A stretch of 64,000 bases of DNA from Zea mays (Eukaryota > Streptophyta > Magnoliopsida > Poales > Poaceae): NCBI RefSeq assembly GCF_902167145.1, contig NC_050105.1, forward strand, positions 117,011,898 through 117,075,897. The letters are read 5' to 3'. Positions 33,601 to 45,169 of the stretch are shown in pieces. The translations under genes were made by a program, and so were the position numbers. The notes beneath the pieces were generated by a model. The model was given only the letters and a program-made list of their open reading frames with translations. It had not been told where the DNA came from and ran no database searches. Within the stretch, counting starts at the first letter, position 1. Every line of letters begins with the position of its first letter.

Positions 33601-35027
33601 GCGATTAGATCGCGATTTGTTTCCGCGCTTTGAGGAATCGACGATCAACCGTTGGCGACCAAGTGATCAAGCTCTCTGAGTTCTATGAGGTTGAAGATCC
33701 TGAGCATCTGTTTGGTGAAGGCAAGTGTCCTCTGACCCATTATGTCCTATTCACTTATAATTCACTATCCCGCATTACTTAATTGAAACCTAAGGATTGA
33801 CTAGCTTTATATTTACCTTATCCTTGATGACCTTTTTGGGTTATTATGGTTAGCATTTTGCTATTGCCTTAACTTAATCAATGAACATGATGTGACAATT
33901 TATGATACGATACTGTTATCCTGATGATATTGATGATCTTGTGATACTCTAGGGGACTCGGGCTGTTTCCCGAGTACCTCTCCGTAAGGACCTGTTCGTT
34001 GAGAGACCACCCGGGATAACAGTGCAACCATGAGGGTGAAATGGGATGCCCTTAGCTAATTAATTAGAGGAACTAGAGGTGTAGTTGCTTCGCCGTCGTG
34101 CCGTTAATGGGGTCCAGGCACAGTGCTTGCTCTGCCGAGGCGGGGTGCCGAGGTCCTTTCGTTTTGCTTTTGTTAGTCACCCTCCTGCGGGGAGGAGTAC
34201 TGTGTTTATCAAACTGGAGAAACCTAACGGGCGACTATGACCTCTAGGGAATCTTTGTAAAGGCTACGTAGTGATACCCTGCCGGACCACCTAGGAAGTG
34301 ATCAATGGGGAGTCATGATCCCCGGGCAAAACGGGAATCACGGCTCATGGGTAAAGTGTGCGACCTCTGCAGAGGGTAGTGAAACTGATATATCAGCCGT
34401 GCTCACGGTTAAGAGCGGCCTTGGGATCCTCTTTGATTAGAGATACAGATGGTTCAATATACAATGGTTCTATTTATGGTTTTGGCTCGATGATGATAAT
34501 GATGTTCCTCGAGGAGGAAATGGTTCACGGGTTGGCTATTACTAAAACTTGGCTTCCACTAATAATAAATACCTGACCAACTAAAAGCAACTGCTTGAGC
34601 TTAACCCCACATAAAGCTAGTCCACCTCAGCCAAACGGGACATTTGCTGAGTACGTTGATGTGTACTCACCCTTGCTTTCACAAAACACCAGGTTGCCTT
34701 TGGTGTAATCTATGCTCAGGTAAAGAAGAAGTCGTCGAGGCGGATCTCCAGGAGTTCTAGAACTTCGATGAGTTCGAGGATTAGGCTAGCGACCTCCCCC
34801 AGTCAGCTGCCTGTGGTGGGTTGTTTACGTTGGCTACGTTTCGATTCTGTGTACTTTGATTTATGTTATGTAAATGGCTCTAGTCTGTAATATTATTACT
34901 TACTCTTTATTGTAATTCGAAGCATTGTGCTATGATGAGTCATTTATGTAATCGCTGTGTACGTGAATTACTGATCCTGGCACGTACATGGTTCGCATTC
35001 GGTTTACCTTCAAAACCGGGTGTGACA
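30610..35027 (+). repeat. Left 4.4-kb LTR of the LARD-type element
   Basis: 4418 bp, starting TGTAACACCCTGAATTTG. It has an AT-rich head, a GC-rich block (about 31190-32020), alternating CpG-rich and AT-rich blocks (to about 33280), a long C run at about 32811-32834, and a moderately GC tail ending CCGGGTGTGACA. Open frames in the GC-rich block occur identically in both LTRs but have no recognisable domain. Confidence 0.92.
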
Positions 35028-35031
35028 TAAG

Positions 35032-35047
35032 TGGTATCAAAGCCTTG
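35032..35047 (+). promoter_or_regulatory. Primer binding site (initiator Met tRNA)
   Basis: TGGTATCAAAGCCTTG begins 4 bases after the left LTR. It matches the complement of the initiator Met tRNA 3' end (TGGTATCAGAGCC) with one difference. Confidence 0.82.
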
Positions 35048-35249
35048 CTGACTGTAGGACCGCTATCCTAGAGTAGCAGTGGCCGTTTTAAGGACTTATT
35101 GGTTGTTACTTCACCTCATCCTTGATCCTGCTTCAAAATATTAGTCACCTCGACTAATCCTATGTTGTGCTCCTATATACCCCCTTGCCAAAAAGTATTT
35201 TATTCTAGTGTAGTCTATACTTATCTCAATCTATTAGATCTGATCTCAC

Positions 35250-37290
35250 TCTTGTGCTTGCGACATCTTTGTAGGTGCCCCTCACCATATCCTCCTTGTC
35301 TTTTTTTGGGATTCTTTCCTCTTCGTCATTAAATTGCTACCATCTGGCGAGTTCTAGTCCTTTGGTATTGACATGCTGGTATCCCTTTAATGCTCTTGTT
35401 TCAAACACTTGCCTCTGAATTTCTACTGCCTACTTAGACATTTCAGTTTATATGTCCTTCCTATCTTTTGAGACCCTTTTTCCTCTTCCGTCGTTAAGTC
35501 GCTATCTTTCGGCAATATCTTGTGTTTTGGTATTGGTATGCTCATCTTCATGAAACCTTACATGCTCTCATATTTTTATATGCTTACTTTTATATCCAAC
35601 GCCAATTTAAAACATTTTATTTTACATGCCCTTGACCACCCTTGTTTCCTAATGATCCATGAGCAGTCATTTTATTTTGCACATCCTTGGAGATCTCGTT
35701 AATTCCTTGTAACTTCTTTCGGTAGTGAATTTTTTTTTTATTTCAACTCTTCTGTCGGAACTTCACTTATCTTATCCTTGATTGTTTTCTCCACTTCGTG
35801 ACTTTACAAGTCTTGCCATAACTCTATTATTGGACTATGCTTTTCATCATTATCACCTTTATCCTTATCACCTCTATATCTTACCTTGATGTTTATCTTA
35901 TACCGGCCTCTAAAATCTCCCCCTTTTCCATCTCAATCTGAGTGTCGTACTTTACCTACTTTTCCCTTGGTCGTACCCTCTTTTTTTGTCACCTGCAAGT
36001 TTTTAACTCTATCCATTGTTGTGTTTTGTTTGTTATTTCCTTTACCCTTCTCATCACTCTATCCGACCTTGTGATTACATTATGTCTGTTATCTAAAAAA
36101 AATCTCCAATCTCCTATCCTAATTTGAGAGCGGTGTTTTACTTACCTCACCCTTGGCTATATCCTCTTCTTTACCACGTGCAAGCTTGAACGTGACTCCA
36201 TTCTTGGTTGTACTCATACCACTGGCACTCTAATGCCTTCATCTTTTCTCTCGTACCCTTGTCCGTTATCGCCTTTGACCCTTGCGATATTTATGTCTTC
36301 TACTTAAACACTTACCTTGAACTTATCCTGTAGAAGCCTCCCCTTTCTTTCAACCCAGTTTGAGAGCTGTGAGTTACCCCCATCGCTTCCTTGATTTCTT
36401 TTTCACTCCTTGTCGCCTTACAAGTTTTGGCTTAATACCACCCTTTGATGTGTTTTGATTTGCTATTACCCTCACCTTGTCGTCCATCGATCTTGCCTTG
36501 ATACTCATCTTTATTCCTACTCTTTAAAAATCCCCTCTCTTCCACCTCAATTTGAGAGTAGCAGTTTACCTATCTGGCCTTGGATGTACCATCTCCTTTC
36601 CCATTTGAAGGTCTGGTCTTAACTTCATCCTTTGTGGTACTTATATCCTTTGTCTTATGACCTAGTTATCTTCTCTCATACATCCTTGTCCGTTAATACC
36701 TTTAAAACCCTCGTAATATCTATGCCCTTGCCTTCCTGCTTACTTTGAACCTACCCTTTGAAGCCTCCTCTTTTCCATCCCTGTTCGAGGATGGTGCCTC
36801 ACCTACTTCACCATTGATTGCTCCCCCTTCTTCGACGCCTTGCAAGTTTTGTCTAAAATATATCCTTTATTATGTGTTTGTCCGTTATCACCTTAACCCT
36901 TGTCATCCCTTGATCTTTACCTTGATGCTTACCTACATTTTTAAAGCCGCCTGTCCCCCTTCATTCCAAGAGTGATGCCTTGCTCATCTCGCTCTTGGTC
37001 GTTCCCTTTTCCTCTGTCGCGTTACAAGTCTTAACTTTTGCTCGATATCACCCTTACCTTCCTAACATCTAGATCTTTCCATGATGCTTATCCTATGCCT
37101 ACCTTTTGAATTATCATCTTTCCCATCTCGACTTAAGAATGGTGTTTACCTACCCTGCCCTTGGTTGTATTTTCTCCCTTGTAGATTACAATCCTTGCTT
37201 TAGCTCCATCCTTTATAATGCTCATGCCCCTATTATGTATGTCTTATTATTCCCCTTGCCTTTCAATGGTCTTAGAATAGTTTCCCCTTG
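35250..37290 (+). repeat. Pyrimidine-rich degenerate tandem repeats, LARD internal region
   Basis: At least seven degenerate units recur at about 35940, 36126, 36362, 36554, 36784, 36966 and 37135 (spacing about 170-240 bp). Each runs: TTTCCATCTCAATTTGAGAG, then TTACCTACC...CCCTTGG-TGTACCCTC, a Ser/Pro-like CT-rich stretch, then CAAGTTTTG and CCTTGTC. Weaker units extend left. The plus strand is strongly C+T rich with few G. No coding frame persists. Confidence 0.75.
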
Positions 37291-37626
37291 GTAAGGAAAG
37301 ACCACCATTTAATTAAAAGTTACGTATAGCAACGAGATGTTTGTTGTTGTATGCTTGTGCTGTTTGTCTTTGTGTGATGACTGATTTGCTTCTTTGTGAT
37401 GAGTGTTGATGTGTTGTGGCCCTTGGTCCGCAATGACATCAGTTTACTAGTTGAGTGCCATAGAGTTAAGTAGTTGGGTTCTCCCCCTGCTCTCTCTAAT
37501 CTGTCTATACTTACGTTTTCTCACTATTCTTTCCTCTCACACCTGTCCATTTGGCAACCTCCAACCTCTCTTAATCGGTCAAGATCAGAGTTGGCAACAT
37601 CTTCACCAAGTGCATATCAACGCTCC

Positions 37627-37641
37627 TGTTAAGGGGGTTAG
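37627..37641 (+). repeat. Upstream copy of the polypurine tract
   Basis: TGTTAAGGGGGTTAG here is identical to the tract at 37906-37920 next to the right LTR. Confidence 0.85.
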
Positions 37642-37653
37642 CCGCTAACCCTA

Positions 37654-37851
37654 ATGAAGACAATGCGATCAACATCAACCAACAAGAATCAGATTGGCGC
37701 AGCGAAAGCGTGTGTGGGTCCTAACCCACAGGTCCAGGAGATCCTCAAGAATTGGATCAATCGGTCTCAAGCATCTGATGGTCAAAGCAACCAATCCACA
37801 AGTCAAGCTGGCGGAGTCAAAGTTGAGTTAGAAAAAGCTATGAAAGACTAA
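37654..37851 (+). CDS. Small ORF (65 aa) between the two polypurine tracts
   Basis: It encodes a polar 65-residue peptide (MKTMRSTSTNKNQIGAAKAC and onward, ending KVELEKAMKD). It has no recognisable domain. It is the only part of the LARD internal region with balanced base composition and an ordered frame. It could be a remnant of an additional ORF of the autonomous relative, or chance. Its position directly before the pol-end-like sequence is the only hint of origin. Confidence 0.3.
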   Translation: MKTMRSTSTNKNQIGAAKACVGPNPQVQEILKNWINRSQASDGQSNQSTSQAGGVKVELEKAMKD

Positions 37852-37905
37852 TGAACCAATCTCATTTTCCTGCTAGCCTCTTCTTGAATCTCGAGGACGA
37901 GATTC

Positions 37906-37920
37906 TGTTAAGGGGGTTAG
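37906..37920 (+). promoter_or_regulatory. Polypurine tract before the right LTR
   Basis: TGTTAAGGGGGTTAG lies 3 bases before the LTR start (37924). It would prime plus-strand synthesis. Confidence 0.78.
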
Positions 37921-37923
37921 ATT

Positions 37924-40900
37924 TGTAACACCCTGAATTTGAGGGTATAAAATTTCTTTTCTAATATCCACCAAATTCAGGTGTTACTCTCTCATTTCTT
38001 TGTTTCCCTTCTCTTTTTCCTAAACGTGGAGAAATTATTTTATTCTATATCTAGATGTAAGCTTAGTAAAATAATACCTCAGAGGTGCTTGAGTGATGCA
38101 TTCATGCCGAAGCATATATTTTGTTTGAATTGATTTGAAAATCCAATTTATGGATTCGATCTTGTGAAGAAAATCTCATTTTACAAAAATAACTAATTGC
38201 TAAAATAAGGTTTTAATAATTCTAGTTTATAACGGTAATCATGGTAATAAATCTTTCATTGAAGTGTTTGTTCATTTGAAATGATTTTTTGGAATGCTCA
38301 TTTTGAATATTGAATATCATCTCTTCTTAAATGAAAATTCACATAAATAATATAATTAGTCCAAGAACTAATATGTTATTTATAAATAAGTTTGGTTTGA
38401 TTCTTATGGATTTTGTGATTATTTAAATATGTATTTCGAAATTTAAAAAAAGGGAAATAAAAAAAGAAAAAGAAAAGAAAATACAAAACCCTAACTAAAC
38501 TGGCCCATTAGGCCCAGCCGACCGTCCCCTCGCCTCCCACTCCTGCCGCCTCTCACTAGCAAGCGGGCCCCACCCGCGCCTCCTTCTCCCTTCTCCCCTT
38601 GTTCTTCCCAGCCGCCGTCGCTCTGCTCGGGACGCCATGCGCGCCCAGGCAACCGCGCGCCCGGCCTCCTTGCTCGCGCCAGGGACCCGCCCCGAGCCCG
38701 TGCTCGACGTCCCTGCACCCCGACGCGTCCAGGCGCCCAGGTCCCGTGGCGCACCCGCTCGGGTGGCGCGCCGGAGTGGACGCCTGCCGAGACGCTCGCG
38801 CTCGTCCCTGCCGCCGCGCTCGCCCAGGCGTGCTCGTCTAGCCGCGGCCTGGGGCCCACCTGCCAGAGCGCTGGCCTCCACTTCTCCCCATGCACGCTCC
38901 TGCAACCGCCGCACGCCCTGCTGCTCGCGCGACACTCGCCCACTACTCCAAGAAACCAGACGTCCGCGCCCACGTTCTCCTATCCGACATCTGCACATCA
39001 TCTCCTCATCCTCCTTCATTTCCCTAATCACCAGCCCTCGACCTCGCCGTCGCCTAGCCCAGCCGTCGGTGACCTCCAGCGCACCCTGCGCTCCTGCTGG
39101 CCAGTGCGGGCAGTGCCTCCATCTAGCGTTGCGCGCGCATGGTCGCGACTGCTCAGTCCGCAGGGCACTTGCACGCGCAAGCGCGTCATGTCCGCGCCAT
39201 CGGCTTCTGCTGTTCAGGATTCACGGTCGAGCCCCCTACTGTAACTCACGCTCCTAGTCTCGCCGTCGTCTCGCTGCGGCAGCGCCTCATCGACCTCGCC
39301 CCTGTGACCGTGTCGTCGTCCTGAGGTGAGACCGTCAACCCCCCCCCCCCTTCGAACCATATGTAAAACTCCATCGCGGTCGTATGATTCGTGCCGCGCG
39401 CAGCACGTCTATTCGCGCATGATTCACGGGCTGTCGCACGTGTCGTCATGCGTCATTCACGTGTTGTCCATGCGCGTCGTCGTTCGCGTGAGTCGCTGTT
39501 TGCACGCTTTAGTAAAGTCATTTCGCTATATCGTCCACGTTAAAATAATTGATTACTTGTTTAGTTGTGTATTAGTAAAATAACAATTCAACCGAACCTA
39601 ATTAATGATTTTAATTATGCGTTTGTAGATACACGTTAGTGTGCGTACGCCAACTTAAATGTCGTGTTTAACGCGTAGTTAGTATGAATACGACATAATT
39701 TAACAGTACACGTGTATCGCGTTGTTTATAAGTTCATTATAGGGTTGAATGTATTAAGTCTCATGCGACGTAACTCGTTCGGTTACATCAACTCTAGCGG
39801 CGTCAATTTCATATTAGAAACATTGTTTGGTCGCAACACATGTTTATTTAATTAATGAATTAATTATTTATCTGTTAGTTATCAAAATAACTAATTTATC
39901 ATTTTAACCTACCCTTTATAAATATATGATAGTCTGAATAATGACTACACAAATGTTTTAAACGTAATACTTGTCTAGTATAGAGGCGACATCTATGTAG
40001 CAGTTCTTGTTTGCGCGCGTGGTCGCGTTGGCTCGCGCGTGTCGCGCGCTGTTGTGCGCATTGTTTCGCGTATGCGTAGCGTGCCGTTGGGGTCCCGACG
40101 AAGTTTGTCTACCCCTAGACGACGCCCGTCTACCCCCCCCCCCCCCCCCCCGTCTACCTCGTCTACCCCCTATGCGTGCGCGCATTCGCGTCGTTCGCAC
40201 AACGTCTTCTTGTGATGATAAATTGTTTTCGCTTATGAACACTCACGTTAATAACGTTAATTTGTCAGGTTTCATATTTTAGATAACTAACTTAAGGATT
40301 GCTCGACTAATATTTACTAGATTAATATTCTAATCAGATTAAAGGGCGTAGTGTCTACCTTGGGCTTTTATAATAAATATTAACATGGATAATATTAATT
40401 TAACTGCTTTCTATTTATTTAACCTTTTTTTTAGTATAAACTAGTCGCCTGTTTAATTATTCTCGTCTGTCGCGGGTGTCGTTTCGTGTGCGTCCGCGCT
40501 CGTCGCGCGCGCTGTTTCGTGTGTCGTCAGCCTGCTACGTCGCGCGTGTCCGCGCGTCGTTGGCACGATGTGGTGCTGTTTCACGCGTCATAAATTCATC
40601 TTGCTTAGAATCTCTCGTTTTAACTAAATCATTTTATTAACTAACATTTGTTAGTGTAGCGAATTAATCGAACTGGCTGATGTAGAATATTTATATTTGA
40701 TAATGTCGAATTAGGTGTTATAGTTAATATTTGTTTAGTGTAAACCCATTGACTTCTTGACCGTAACTCCGACTGTCGCGTTTCTTATCCTCGCGTAACC
40801 GTATAAGCGCTCTCTATTTTATATTGCTTGCTATTATGATATTTTATCTTGTATGGTGTAATGTTCTTATGCAAGTATATGTTTGTTTGTCTGTGCTTGT

Positions 40901-42345
40901 TTATCTTCGCTTCGCCCTGCGATTAGATCGCGATTTGTTTCCGCGCTTTGAGGAATCGACGATCAACCGTTGGCGACCAAGTGATCAAGCTCTCTGAGTT
41001 CTATGAGGTTGAAGATCCTGAGCATCTGTTTGGTGAAGGCAAGTGTCCTCTGACCCATTATGTCCTATTCACTTATAATTCACTATCCCGCATTACTTAA
41101 TTGAAACCTAAGGATTGACTAGCTTTATATTTACCTTATCCTTGATGACCTTTTTGGGTTATTATGGTTAGCATTTTGCTATTGCCTTAACTTAATCAAT
41201 GAACATGATGTGACAATTTATGATACGATACTGTTATCCTGATGATATTGATGATCTTGTGATACTCTAGGGGACTCGGGCTGTTTCCCGAGTACCTCTC
41301 CGTAAGGACCTGTTCGTTGAGAGACCACCCGGGATAACAGTGCAACCATGAGGGTGAAATGGGATGCCCTTAGCTAATTAATTAGAGGAACTAGAGGTGT
41401 AGTTGCTTCGCCGTCGTGCCGTTAATGGGGTCCAGGCACAGTGCTTGCTCTGCCGAGGCGGGGTGCCGAGGTCCTTTCGTTTTGCTTTTGTTAGTCACCC
41501 TCCTGCGGGGAGGAGTACTGTGTTTATCAAACTGGAGAAACCTAACGGGCGACTATGACCTCTAGGGAATCTTTGTAAAGGCTACGTAGTGATACCCTGC
41601 CGGACCACCTAGGAAGTGATCAATGGGGAGTCATGATCCCCGGGCAAAACGGGAATCACGGCTCATGGGTAAAGTGTGCGACCTCTGCAGAGGGTAGTGA
41701 AACTGATATATCAGCCGTGCTCACGGTTAAGAGCGGCCTTGGGATCCTCTTTGATTAGAGATACAGATGGTTCAATATACAATGGTTCTATTTATGGTTT
41801 TGGCTCGATGATGATAATGATGTTCCTCGAGGAGGAAATGGTTCACGGGTTGGCTATTACTAAAACTTGGCTTCCACTAATAATAAATACCTGACCAACT
41901 AAAAGCAACTGCTTGAGCTTAACCCCACATAAAGCTAGTCCACCTCAGCCAAACGGGACATTTGCTGAGTACGTTGATGTGTACTCACCCTTGCTTTCAC
42001 AAAACACCAGGTTGCCTTTGGTGTAATCTATGCTCAGGTAAAGAAGAAGTCGTCGAGGCGGATCTCCAGGAGTTCTAGAACTTCGATGAGTTCGAGGATT
42101 AGGCTAGCGACCTCCCCCAGTCAGCTGCCTGTGGTGGGTTGTTTACGTTGGCTACGTTTCGATTCTGTGTACTTTGATTTATGTTATGTAAATGGCTCTA
42201 GTCTGTAATATTATTACTTACTCTTTATTGTAATTCGAAGCATTGTGCTATGATGAGTCATTTATGTAATCGCTGTGTACGTGAATTACTGATCCTGGCA
42301 CGTACATGGTTCGCATTCGGTTTACCTTCAAAACCGGGTGTGACA
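37924..42345 (+). repeat. Right 4.4-kb LTR of the LARD-type element
   Basis: 4422 bp and nearly identical to the left LTR. By eye I count about seven base substitutions, some homopolymer length changes (the C runs) and one short insertion (about 40040). Confidence 0.92.
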
Positions 42346-42350
42346 ACTTC

Positions 42351-44261
42351 TCATAAGGGGTTTTCTCTTCTTTGCCCATAGGAATTCTATTCAGAACATG
42401 ACATGAAGTCAGGACTGCCTCCCCCCACCATGCCTTAGATAAACCACAAGTGTCTAACATGGCATTCACCAGGTCAGTCAACGTACGGTTTTTCCTTTCA
42501 GCAATCCCGTTTGACTCGGGTGAATAGGGAGGAGTCCTCTCATGAATAATGCCATGTTCTGCACAGAAATCATCAAAGACTTTGGGAAAGAACTCGCCAC
42601 CACGATCTGATCTAAGACGTTTGATCTTTCTCTCTAGTTGGTTTTCAACTTCAGCCTTATAGATTTTAAAGTAGTCTAAAGCCTCATCTTTAGTTTTTTA
42701 GCAAGTATACATAGCAAAATCTAGACGCATCATCAATCAATGTCATAAAGTATCTCTTACCACCTTTTGTCAACACACCATTCATCTCACAAAGATCAGA
42801 ATGTATGAGTTCTAGCGGTGCCAAGTGTCTCTCCTCAGCAGCCTTATGAGGCTTTCGAGGTTGCTTCGACTGCACACAACTATGGCACTTAGAACCTTTG
42901 ACTATGGTGATATTCGGAATTAAACTCATGGTTGCAAGCCGAGACATAGAGCCAAAATTAATATGACACAAACGAGAATGCCAAATACTCGCAAGATCAT
43001 CAACATTAGCACAAATATGGTTCACAGACTTATTATTGAAATCTAACAAAGAAAAGCGGAACAAGCCTCCGCAATCATAGCCTTTACCAATAAATTGTCC
43101 AGACTTGGACACAACTAATTTATTGGACTCCAAAACTACCTTGAACCCATCTCTACATAGAAGGGTTCCGCTAACGAGATTCTTGTGTATAGAAGGGACA
43201 TGATGCACGTTCTTCAGCTGCACGATCTTTCCCGAAGTAAACTTCAGATCCACCGTGTCAGTGCCATGAACAGAAGCATGTGACCCATTCCCCATTAGCA
43301 CAGAAGAATCCCGGGCGCCCTGATAAGAAGAGAACAAGTTGATGTCAGAACACACATGAACATTAGCACCAGTATCAAGCCACCAGCTAGGTGATTGAAA
43401 TACTGAGAAGATGAAAGGTAAATTATCATACCCTTTGTCTTCCTCATTGCTAGCGACCACTGTGTTGACATTGCCCTTTTTGCCACGGCGATCCGCTCGA
43501 TCGGGACAATCCTTGGCAAAATGACCCGCCTCGCCACATGCGAAACATGTCAATTCAGCCTTGTTCTTCTTCTTCTTGAAGTTGGTAGTTTTGTTGGGCT
43601 TGTTAGATTTTGGCTTTCCTTTCCCCTTGTTGTGGTTCCTTTGAACCATGTTGGCGCTGGAGTTGCCCTCGCCTCCTTTAGATCCCGTGTCCTTAGCCCG
43701 AGCTTTCTCCTCAACATCCAGAGACGCTATCAGATTTTCAACTGATATCTCCTGTCTCTTATGTTTCAGAGCTGTGGCGAAGTTCCTCCATGTAGAAGGC
43801 AACTTTGCAATAATGCACCCAGCCACAAATCGGTCAGGAAGGACTATCTTAAGGTGGTCGAGCTCCTTGGCTATACATTGTATTTCATGAGCTTGCTCTA
43901 CAATAGAGCGATTATCAACCATCTTATAATCATGAAAGCTCTCCATGATATACAGGTCACTACCAGCATCTGATGCACCATACTTAGTAGTAAGTGCATC
44001 CCACAACTCTTTCCCGTCTGTGTACTGCATATTCGCATCAACCAGACGGTCAACAAGGGCGCTAAGAACGGCTCCCGTGAACATAGTATTGGCATGGTCG
44101 TACTCTTTCTCCTGTTCAGGAGTCAGTGGACCCTCAGGTCTGCCTTTACTAACATGGAAGACATTCATAGCAGTAAGCCAGAGCGTGGCCTTGACTTGCC
44201 ATCTCTTAAAGTGCATACCATTAAACTTTTCTGGCTTCAGCGCGTCGGCAAAAGCAGCCAT
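42351..44261 (-). pseudogene. Outer copia gag, protease and integrase N-terminal part
   Basis: From ATG at 44261 (MAAFADALKPEKFNG), the frame gives a copia Gag (UBN2-type region, residues about 10-230), a zinc knuckle CFACGEAGHFAKDC, the protease active site WWLDTGANVHVCSD, the GAG-pre-integrase HHCC zinc finger (SRLCHINF, CHSCVQSKQPRK) and the start of the integrase core (LIHSDLCEMNG, LIDDASRFCYVY). A one-base length change in a T6 run (plus strand, about 42694-42699) shifts the frame into a stop at 42690. Integrase homology continues in another frame (PPYSPESNG, ERKNRTLTDLVNAML) to the nested insertion. Only 39 bp separate the LTR from the ATG. Confidence 0.9.
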
Positions 44262-44300
44262 AGAAAAACTAGGAAATTGTCTACAATAAGGTTTTTGGAT

Positions 44301-45164
44301 TGTTGAATAATTAGACAAATTCCAGTTTAAATTCCGAATATAAATCATGACCAAATCAGAATAACTGAAATAACAAGCCAAATCAGATGATGCGTACTGA
44401 TTAGACTTACTAATAGCACACGCCGGAATCAGCAGGGTCGACGATGTCGAAGTAGCGAGATCAACAGGGTCGACGAGATCAGCAGATCACGAGCAGTCGC
44501 GTGAAGACGCTTCCCAAAAACCTTATTCGCCCTCTCCCGGTGCAGGATCTAGAAGACGACGGGTTCCGGAGACCTGCTCTCCTGATCGCAGATGCACCTC
44601 TGCGGTCGGGACGAAGGGAACTAAAAGGCGGCTCAGCTATGAAGAGAGGCGAAAGCGAACTGGGATATGGGATGATTTGGAGGCTGGCTGCCGGGCTCCT
44701 TTTATAGGGCCGAGTCCGCGACCCCCGTGCTTATCCGCCCACGAAAATCTCGCAATCAGTTGAGATTTTATAGCGATCGGTTAGGATAAGCGTAACAGCC
44801 AAGAAACCAAAAAATCAAACGGCAAAAGGTAGCCGCGCCCCCGCAAGGCGAGGGGCCGGATTTCGGCGGACCATTCACGCGCATGTCGTACGCCCGCGCC
44901 CCGCCCCGCCCCGCCCCGGCCAGGCCCGGCCAGGCGAGGCGAGCGAGCGCGCGCGCGCGTGTGGCTCTCCACACTCTCTCCTCTCATCCATAACTTGGTG
45001 AGTGAGTGTGGCTTCCATATTTAAGTTAGCTCTACTCCACAAGAGCTAGCACTATGGTGCTATTGGTTCCACCTATCCCTTTGCCATCCACTTATATGGG
45101 CTTTTGAGATTTTCCTGGGATTTATTAGAAATTCTTAATTGGGCCAGACCTATAAATCCTAACA
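44301..45164 (-). repeat. 5' LTR (element sense) of the outer copia
   Basis: 864 bp, clearly similar to 27230-28078 but with a dozen or more substitutions and a GC-rich length difference near 44900. A minus-strand TATA box is at about 44699-44707. Confidence 0.92.
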
Positions 45165-45169
45165 AAACA

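Larger units (their letters stand above)
30610..42345 (+). mobile_element. LARD-type non-autonomous LTR retrotransposon (Del/Tekay-like)
   Basis: Two LTRs of about 4.4 kb flank a 2.9-kb internal region with no gag-pol. The target duplication ACTTC is perfect (30605-30609 and 42346-42350), inside the integrase region of the outer copia. A Met-tRNA-type PBS follows the left LTR and a polypurine tract precedes the right one. LTR ends are TGTAACACCC...GTGTGACA. The sequence before the right LTR (CTCGAGGACGAGATTCTGTTAAGGGGG) is what usually ends pol in Del/Tekay gypsy elements, so I infer that lineage. Size and lack of coding match the LARD class known from barley. Mobilisation would need proteins from another element. 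Confidence 0.9.
27230..45164 (-). mobile_element. Ty1/copia retrotransposon, interrupted by a nested element
   Basis: The two LTRs (27230-28078 and 44301-45164) are flanked by a perfect 5-bp duplication, AAACA (27225-27229 and 45165-45169). In element sense (minus) each LTR runs TGTTAGGATTTAT...ATTCAACA. Coding order on the minus strand is gag, protease, integrase, then reverse transcriptase and RNase H, which is copia order. Without the nested 11.7-kb insertion the element is about 6.2 kb. It carries one frame break plus the insertion and is dead. Confidence 0.93.

Noticed and set aside
34358..34576. 72-aa frame repeated at 41676-41894 as a small gene
   Set aside because: It sits in the two LTRs. 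Duplication explains its conservation, and no domain is seen.
30610..42345. Segmental duplication or assembly duplication of a 4.4-kb block
   Set aside because: The two copies start and end in TG...CA, flank a PBS and PPT, and are bounded by a 5-bp target duplication, so they are LTRs.
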